Part shown: piece after piece, positions 1-4,053 of the stretch
How the letters are laid out: each line of letters begins with the position of its first letter
How positions within the stretch are numbered: position 1 is the stretch's first letter
NCBI GenBank assembly: GCA_030840885.1
Contig: JAVEDQ010000309.1
Span: forward strand, 1 to 5,568
DNA: 5,568 nucleotides
Origin: Frankiaceae bacterium
GTDB taxonomy: Bacteria; Actinomycetota; Actinomycetes; Frankiales; Frankiaceae
Direction: 5' to 3'
The notes under the pieces: model-generated
Database searches by the model: none
What the model saw: the letters and a program-made list of their open reading frames with translations, nothing else
What the model was told of the DNA's origin: nothing
Translations under genes and position numbers: made by a program

Positions 1-439
1 GCCGCACCTCATCGCGTCCGGCGATGGGCACCTCGTCAACGTCTCCAGCGTGTTCGGGCTGATCGCGGTGCCGAAGCAGGCGCCCTACAACGCCGCGAAG
101 TTCGCCGTCCGCGGCCTCACCGAGGCATTGCGCCTCGAGATGGCCACCGAGAACAAGCCGGTGACCGTGAGCTGCGTGCACCCCGGCGGGATCCGGACCA
201 ACATCGCCCGCTCCGCCCGCTCGGCGCCGGAACTGAAGGACGACCTGTCCAAGACCTTCGACAAGATGGCGTTCACCAGCCCCGACCGTGCCGCACAGGT
301 CATCCTCCGCGGCACCGTGAAGGGCAAGCCACGCATCCTCGTCGGTGCCGACGCCTGGGGTATCGGCCTGCTCGCCCGGGGTCTCGGCGGCCGGTACATG
401 CCGCTGGTCGCGGCCGTGACCAAGCGCCTGCAGTACTGA
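1..439 (+). CDS. Short-chain dehydrogenase/reductase (SDR), C-terminal part, 5' end outside window
   Basis: About 145 residues are visible, read from base 2 with no stop before the TGA at 437-439. A classical SDR has about 250-300 residues, so roughly the first half is missing, including the Rossmann TGxxxGIG nucleotide-binding motif. Seen: the catalytic serine in NVSS (codon 47-49), then YNAAK with the catalytic tyrosine (86-88) and lysine (98-100). The Ser-Tyr spacing of 13 and the YxxxK form are those of classical SDRs. HPGGIRTNIA, the usual PG-containing segment after the active site, follows. The enzyme should be an NAD(P)-dependent oxidoreductase acting on an alcohol or carbonyl. The hydrophobic C-terminal tail (ending near LVAAVTKRLQY) may touch the membrane or a lipid substrate. 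The substrate cannot be read from the sequence; a lipid one is inferred from the neighbours. It converges on the acyl-CoA synthetase with a 25-base gap. Confidence 0.93.
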   Translation, partial: PHLIASGDGHLVNVSSVFGLIAVPKQAPYNAAKFAVRGLTEALRLEMATENKPVTVSCVHPGGIRTNIARSARSAPELKDDLSKTFDKMAFTSPDRAAQVILRGTVKGKPRILVGADAWGIGLLARGLGGRYMPLVAAVTKRLQY

Positions 440-464
440 CGCCCGACCCACGCCGGCGCGGCGC

Positions 465-1964
465 CTACAGCGAGTCGGGGACCTTCACCTCGCGCTTGAG
501 GATCTTGCCGGTCGGCCCCTTCGGGAGCTCGTCGACGATCCAGATGTGACGCGGGTATTTGTAGTTGGCGACCTGCTCCTTGACGAAGTCGCGGAGCTCC
601 TCGACGGTGGCCTCCGCGCCGGCCTTGAGCCCGACCGCGGCCGCGACCTCCTCGCCGAGGCTCTCGTGCGGCACGCCGAGCACCGCGACCTCGGCGACGG
701 CCGGGTGCTCGTAGAGCACCTCCTCGATCTCACGCGGGTAGACGTTGTAGCCGCCGCGGATGATCAGCTCCTTCTTGCGGTCGACGATCGAGAAGTAGCC
801 GTCCTCGTCGACCTTGCCGAGGTCGCCGGTGGCGAACCAGCCGTCGCGCATCACCTCGGCAGTCGCGTCGTCGCGCTTCCAGTAGCCCTTCATGATGTTG
901 TGGCCCTTGATCCAGATCTGGCCCACCTCACCCTGGGGCTGCTCGGTGCCCTCGTCGTCGCCGATCTTCATCTCGACGCCGCGGATCGGGGTGCCGATGG
1001 AGCCCGGCTTGCGCTCCTTGTCGGGGTGGTTGAACGACGCGACCGGGGAGGTCTCGGACAGGCCGTAGCCCTCGAGCACCTTGCAGGAGAACGCCTCCTC
1101 GAAGCCGCGCATCACCTCGACCGGCATGGCCGACCCACCCGAGATGCAGACCCGCAGCGAGCTGGTGTCGTAGCTGTCGCGGTCCGGCACCTGGAGCATC
1201 GCGGAGAACATCGTCGGGACGCCCATGAAGACGGTGACCTTGTCGCGCTGCATGATCTCGAGCGCCTTCTTGGGGTCGAAGCGGGGGATCTGCGAGAGCA
1301 GCGCGCCGCCGTAGACGCCGGTGTTCATCGAGCACGTCATGCCGAAGACGTGGAACAGCGGCAGCGCGCCGAGGATCACGTCGTCGGTCGAGGTCTGGAT
1401 GAGCGTCTCGGAGGTGACGACGACGTTGTCGCGCAGGTTCTGATGGGTCAGCTGCGCACCCTTGGGCGAGCCCGTCGTGCCGGAGGTGTAGAGGATGACG
1501 GCGACGTCGTCGGCCGCGACCTCGGCGACGTCGGTGAGCGCTTCGGCCGCGCCGACCAGCTCCTCGAACTCACCGGGCTTGACCGGGATGACCTCCGCGC
1601 CGGCGGCTTCCGCGCCAACGGTGGCCGACTCGAGGAACTCGTGCCAGGCGAAGATGGCCTTGGCCTCCGGGTCCTGCAGGTAGAAGGTCGTCTCGCGCCC
1701 CTTGAGCAGCACGTTCATGGGCACGACGGTGCAGCCGTAGCGCAGGATGCCGTAGTAGGCGACCGGGAAGTACGGCACGTTCGGCAGCATGATGCCGACG
1801 CGGTCACCGGGCTTGATCCCCTTGGATGCGAGCAGCCCGGCCACGTGCGCGCTGGCGCCGTTGAGCTGGTCGTATGTGAGGGTCGTGTCGTCGAGGCGTA
1901 CCGCGGGGTGGTCGCCGTAGGACTCGGCGGCGTCGGTCAGCAGTGACGCGAGGTTGTTCGACAT
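465..1964 (-). CDS. Long-chain fatty-acid--CoA ligase (FadD-like, ANL superfamily)
   Basis: The 499-residue protein has the full length of the family. It should activate a fatty acid with ATP to an acyl-adenylate and then transfer the acyl group to CoA, in the cytoplasm or at the inner membrane face. Motifs in order: the P-loop YTSGTTGSPKG at residues 159-169, YGLSET at 300-305, TGD at 379-381, the hinge and A8 region DRKKELIIRGGYNVYPREIE at 395-414, and GPTGKILK at 483-490, where Lys487 is the expected adenylation lysine. All key residues are present, so it should be active. The ATG at 1962-1964 is preceded by GGGAGA (1971-1976) at a 6-base spacing, which supports this start. It lies 31 bases downstream of the WS/DGAT gene on the same strand with no room for a clear promoter, so the two are probably co-transcribed. 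Chain-length specificity is unknown. The FadD class is sure; an exact FadD number is not. A related aryl or medium-chain acid ligase is the main alternative. Confidence 0.95.
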   Translation of the reverse strand: MSNNLASLLTDAAESYGDHPAVRLDDTTLTYDQLNGASAHVAGLLASKGIKPGDRVGIMLPNVPYFPVAYYGILRYGCTVVPMNVLLKGRETTFYLQDPEAKAIFAWHEFLESATVGAEAAGAEVIPVKPGEFEELVGAAEALTDVAEVAADDVAVILYTSGTTGSPKGAQLTHQNLRDNVVVTSETLIQTSTDDVILGALPLFHVFGMTCSMNTGVYGGALLSQIPRFDPKKALEIMQRDKVTVFMGVPTMFSAMLQVPDRDSYDTSSLRVCISGGSAMPVEVMRGFEEAFSCKVLEGYGLSETSPVASFNHPDKERKPGSIGTPIRGVEMKIGDDEGTEQPQGEVGQIWIKGHNIMKGYWKRDDATAEVMRDGWFATGDLGKVDEDGYFSIVDRKKELIIRGGYNVYPREIEEVLYEHPAVAEVAVLGVPHESLGEEVAAAVGLKAGAEATVEELRDFVKEQVANYKYPRHIWIVDELPKGPTGKILKREVKVPDSL

Positions 1965-1970
1965 GTGCGG

Positions 1971-1976
1971 TCTCCC
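1971..1976 (-). promoter_or_regulatory. Ribosome binding site of the acyl-CoA ligase
   Basis: On the minus strand this reads GGGAGA, six bases before the ATG at 1962-1964. It is a good Shine-Dalgarno match and fixes the ligase start within the 31-base gap after the WS/DGAT stop. The ligase therefore has its own translation initiation although it is probably on a shared mRNA. Confidence 0.6.
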
Positions 1977-1995
1977 GGGGGGTGGTTGGGCGCCC

Positions 1996-3372
1996 TCAGG
2001 CTCCCACGGACTCGGTCAGCTCCTGCAGGGACTCGTCGAGGAAGGTGAGCAGGCGCTGCAACCGCGGCACCGTCCGGCGGCAGCCGACGATCCCGAACTC
2101 GAGGTTGCCGTTGTAGCTGGTGACCGTGATGTTCATGGCCTGCCCGTGGTGCGGGATCGACAGCGGGTAGCTGCCCTCGAGCTTCGCCCCGTTGAAGTAC
2201 AGCGGCTCCTTGGGGCCGGGCACATTCGAGATGACCAGGTTGTAGGCCGGTCGCGTGTAGCCGCCGGGGTCGACGAGCGACTGCACCGCGAGCGGCGCCA
2301 TGGTGGCTGCCGACAGCGCCGTGACCTGGAGCTGGGTGAGCCCCTTCATGGCTTCCTTGCCGGCGTTCATCGACTCACGGACCACGCTCATTCGCTTGGC
2401 CGGGTCCTCGATGTCGGTGCCGAGGGTGCACAGGAGGGTGCCGACGTTCACGCCGGCGTCCTCGGCGTCGTCGTCGTCGGCCCGTAGCGAGACCGGGGTC
2501 ATCGCGACCAGCGAGTGGCTTGGCAGCGCGTCCTGCTCGATGAGGTATTTCCGTAGGGCGCCGGAGCAGACCGCGAGCAGGACGTCGTTGAGCGTCGAGC
2601 CCGACGCCTTGGCCACGGCCTTGAAGCTCTCCATGGGCCAGGACTGGGCGGCGAACCGGCGCGAGCCGGTGATGGCCACGTTGAACATGCTGCGGGGGGC
2701 CTGCAGCGGCAGGGCGACCGCCTGCTGCCGCAACGCCTGCTCCGCGGCTCGCTTGAGCACCGCCGGACCGAGGCCGACGAAATCCGAGGTGACCCCGAGG
2801 GCCGCGCGCGGGATGCCCAGCAGGCCACCCCCGGCCGGCGACTTGCGCGGTCGCCGCGAGCGGGGCGCCCACGGCGGGGGCAGGTCACGTACGTCGGGAT
2901 CCGTGCTCAGCGAGCGCTCCATGAGCTTCGCGGCAGAGACCCCGTCCATGAGCGCGTGGTGCATCTTCGTGTAGACGGCGTAGCGGCCGTCGTTCAGGCC
3001 CTCGATGAGGTGCGCCTCCCACAAGGGGCGCGAACGGTCGAGCAGCGACGCGTGCAGCCGCGAGACGAGCGCGAGCAGCTCACGGATCCGACCCGGGTGG
3101 GGCAGCGCCGAGTGGCGGACGTGGTGCTCGAGGTCGATGAGCTCGTCGTCCTCCCAGGCCCACTGGCCGAGCGTCAGCGGCGACCGGTGCGCGCGCTTAC
3201 GGAACAGCGATGACATCTCGTCACGGTCGAGCAGGTCCTCGTACATCTCGCGGAGGAACTCCGGGCCCGACCCCTCGGGTGGCCGGAACAGCTGCAGGGA
3301 GCCGACGTGCATCGGCTGGTCCCGCGTCTCGAGCAGCAGGAACATCGCCTGGGTGAGCGGCATGATCGCCAC
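1996..3372 (-). CDS. Wax ester synthase / diacylglycerol O-acyltransferase (WS/DGAT)
   Basis: The 458-residue protein has the normal length for the family. It should transfer an acyl group from acyl-CoA to a diacylglycerol (triacylglycerol) or a fatty alcohol (wax ester), at the membrane or lipid-body surface. Seen: the N-terminal MPLTQAMFLLLETRDQPMHV, typical of the family; PLWE at 116-119; the catalytic HHALMDG (HHxxxDG) at 138-144; a proline- and arginine-rich variable linker at about 165-185; Asn-Asp at 262-263 in NDVLLAVCSGALR; and ISNVPGP at 381-387 in the C-terminal domain. The start is uncertain by three codons. The GTG at 3370-3372 has GAGG (3383-3386) ten bases upstream, whereas for the ATG at 3361-3363 this site would be too distant, so GTG is preferred. 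The gene is followed after 31 bases by the acyl-CoA ligase, which could supply its substrate. The preferred acceptor cannot be told from sequence; many actinobacterial paralogues have weak or unknown activity. Confidence 0.95.
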   Translation of the reverse strand: MAIMPLTQAMFLLLETRDQPMHVGSLQLFRPPEGSGPEFLREMYEDLLDRDEMSSLFRKRAHRSPLTLGQWAWEDDELIDLEHHVRHSALPHPGRIRELLALVSRLHASLLDRSRPLWEAHLIEGLNDGRYAVYTKMHHALMDGVSAAKLMERSLSTDPDVRDLPPPWAPRSRRPRKSPAGGGLLGIPRAALGVTSDFVGLGPAVLKRAAEQALRQQAVALPLQAPRSMFNVAITGSRRFAAQSWPMESFKAVAKASGSTLNDVLLAVCSGALRKYLIEQDALPSHSLVAMTPVSLRADDDDAEDAGVNVGTLLCTLGTDIEDPAKRMSVVRESMNAGKEAMKGLTQLQVTALSAATMAPLAVQSLVDPGGYTRPAYNLVISNVPGPKEPLYFNGAKLEGSYPLSIPHHGQAMNITVTSYNGNLEFGIVGCRRTVPRLQRLLTFLDESLQELTESVGA

Positions 3373-3462
3373 GGATTGATCGCCTCGATCTCGACTCGCC
3401 GGCCGTGCAGCCGTCAGGGTGGATCCGGCAGGACGCCGGGTCCCGGTGTCAGGTGTCAGGGG
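3373..3462 (-). other. 90-base intergenic region between the SRPBCC and WS/DGAT genes
   Basis: No convincing actinobacterial -10 (TAnnnT) is visible on the minus strand, so WS/DGAT may be read from the SRPBCC promoter. The region holds a near-palindrome centred on base 3441 (CCGGG-T-CCCGG, 3436-3446). It also has repeated GTCAGG words on the + strand: an isolated GTCAGGG at 3413-3419 and a tandem block at 3448-3468. The palindrome has a one-base centre and no T tract, so it is a poor terminator. It could be a protein-binding site, but that is a guess. Confidence 0.4.
3383..3386 (-). promoter_or_regulatory. Candidate ribosome binding site deciding the GTG start of WS/DGAT
   Basis: On the minus strand this reads GAGG, ten bases before the GTG at 3370-3372 and 19 before the in-frame ATG at 3361-3363. 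The spacing favours GTG. The match is short, so the choice stays open. Confidence 0.35.
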
Positions 3463-3468
3463 TCAGGT
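3448..3468. repeat. Three tandem 7-base repeats (GTCAGGK) spanning the SRPBCC stop codon
   Basis: The + strand reads GTCAGGT, GTCAGGG, GTCAGGT without gaps. On the minus (coding) strand each unit carries CCTGAC. The first unit met by the ribosome contains the TGA stop of the SRPBCC gene (3463-3465). The next two place TGA at 3456-3458 and 3449-3451. Because 7 is not a multiple of 3, these fall in the two other frames. A further isolated copy, GTCAGGG, lies at 3413-3419. Confidence 0.75.
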
Positions 3469-3915
3469 GCGGGCGTTCTGCGCTTCCACTTGCTGCTTCA
3501 GGGTCTTCAGGTTGCTCGCGAGACTGGCCTTCAGCAACGGCTCGGTCGTCTTGGCCAGCAGTCGGCCGGCCATGCCACCGGGCAGCGTGTAGTCGAAGAC
3601 GAAGGTGACCTCGGTGCGGGACTCCCCGGCCTCGACGAAGCGGTACCGCGCCGCGTGCTGGAAGCCGGAGATCGTGTGCCACCCGAACTGCTCCGGGTCG
3701 ACCCGGCTGTCGATCTCGACGCGGGAGTCGAAGGCCTTCGGGCCCAGCTGCAGCGACGCGTCGAACTGGGCGCCGACGTCGTCGGTGACGTCGGTGACCG
3801 GGTCCCACTTCTTCAGGTCACGGGAGTACCCGACCGCGGTGCGGTAGTCGGCTACGTAATCGAAGACGGCCTGGATCGGCGCCTCGATCGTCGTGCTCGT
3901 CGTGACCTGACCCAT
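3463..3915 (-). CDS. SRPBCC (START-like / polyketide cyclase-type) family protein
   Basis: This is a complete 150-residue protein, normal for a single-domain SRPBCC protein. It fits the family pattern: a beta strand, then IEAPIQAVFDYVADY (10-24), where the first helix starts; alternating strands through about residue 110 (for example RTEVTFVFDYTL at 100-111); and a long C-terminal helix (about 112-145) that closes the hydrophobic pocket. There is no signal peptide or membrane segment, so it should be cytoplasmic. Such proteins bind or modify hydrophobic ligands, and many have no known reaction. No catalytic residue can be named here. The ATG at 3913-3915 has a strong GGGGAGG (3926-3932) upstream, ten bases from GGAGG to ATG. 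It lies 90 bases ahead of WS/DGAT on the same strand; a role in lipid handling is inferred from that position only. Its stop codon lies inside a tandem repeat. Confidence 0.88.
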   Translation of the reverse strand: MGQVTTSTTIEAPIQAVFDYVADYRTAVGYSRDLKKWDPVTDVTDDVGAQFDASLQLGPKAFDSRVEIDSRVDPEQFGWHTISGFQHAARYRFVEAGESRTEVTFVFDYTLPGGMAGRLLAKTTEPLLKASLASNLKTLKQQVEAQNART

Positions 3916-3925
3916 CGCGCGGCTG

Positions 3926-3955
3926 CCTCCCCGGTACGCGTGGGGAGCCTTCCCC
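3926..3955 (-). promoter_or_regulatory. SRPBCC leader: ribosome binding site with two competing hairpins
   Basis: In the minus-strand RNA the order is GGGGA (3955-3951), a four-base loop, then CUCCCC (3947-3942), a nine-base spacer, then GGGGAG (3932-3927), which is part of the Shine-Dalgarno. The central UCCCC can pair with the first GGGGA (5 bp) or, as CUCCCC, with the ribosome-binding site (6 bp), but not with both. The complementarity is seen directly. Use as a translational switch is inference, and GC-rich DNA makes such matches fairly easy by chance. Confidence 0.35.
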
Positions 3956-3965
3956 TCGCTAACGG

Positions 3966-3971
3966 AGAGTA
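3966..3971 (-). promoter_or_regulatory. Candidate -10 element for the SRPBCC gene
   Basis: The minus strand reads TACTCT, matching the actinobacterial TAnnnT -10 pattern. A start point about seven bases on (near 3959) would give a leader of roughly 44 bases holding the whole competing-hairpin segment. The -35 position (GTTTCG, 3989-3994, spacer 17) is a poor match to TTGACA, so this is a weak call. Confidence 0.25.
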
Positions 3972-4002
3972 GCCCGCGTCGGGAACCGCGAAACCTGCCG
4001 GC

Positions 4003-4016
4003 GACGCCTCCGCGTC
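4003..4016 (-). terminator. Weak candidate hairpin downstream of the GGDEF-EAL gene
   Basis: GACGC (4003-4007) and GCGTC (4012-4016) form a perfect 5-bp stem with a four-base loop, about 33 bases past the GGDEF-EAL stop. There is no T tract, and the same GACGC can also pair with 3976-3981 (GCGTCG with CGACGC at 4002-4007). Actinobacterial terminators often lack a T tract, but the stem is short. Confidence 0.2.
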
Positions 4017-4053
4017 AGCGATGCCCGCATGTCAGCAATGCCCCGGTGTCAGC
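4014..4053. repeat. 17-base-period direct repeats at the GGDEF-EAL stop codon
   Basis: The + strand has GTCAGCGATGCCC (4014-4026), GTCAGCAATGCCC (4031-4043, 12 of 13 identical) and GTCAGC (4048-4053). They start exactly 17 bases apart. The third copy is partial because it runs into the coding sequence and holds the stop (TCA at 4049-4051, TGA on the coding strand). The other two units put TGA at 4032-4034 and 4015-4017. Since 17 leaves remainder 2 on division by 3, the three TGAs cover all three minus-strand frames. Confidence 0.7.

Noticed and set aside
455..465. Inverted repeat GGCGC-G-GCGCC as a terminator for the convergent genes
   Set aside because: Only a 4-bp stem with a three-base loop is possible, with no T tract. 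Such matches are common in DNA this GC-rich.
546..1946. A 466-codon open frame on the + strand, antisense to the acyl-CoA ligase
   Set aside because: Its first codon bases lie opposite the ligase's third codon bases, which are nearly always G or C, so stop codons (all starting with T) are suppressed. The translation is rich in V, D, L, R and H with no recognisable domain, while the ligase frame has every family motif.
1954..2487. A 177-codon + strand open frame opposite the end of WS/DGAT
   Set aside because: It lies in the same kind of antisense phase and has no motif. WS/DGAT on the other strand is clearly the real gene.
3307..3972. A 221-codon + strand open frame spanning the SRPBCC gene and both of its gaps
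   Set aside because: It is antisense to a complete SRPBCC protein, starts inside WS/DGAT, shows no domain, and is explained by high GC content.
4014..4053. The 17-base-period repeats as a CRISPR array or iteron origin
   Set aside because: The units are too short, there are only three, and there are no spacer-sized gaps, cas genes or replication genes. The register with the stop codon points to a gene-end feature.
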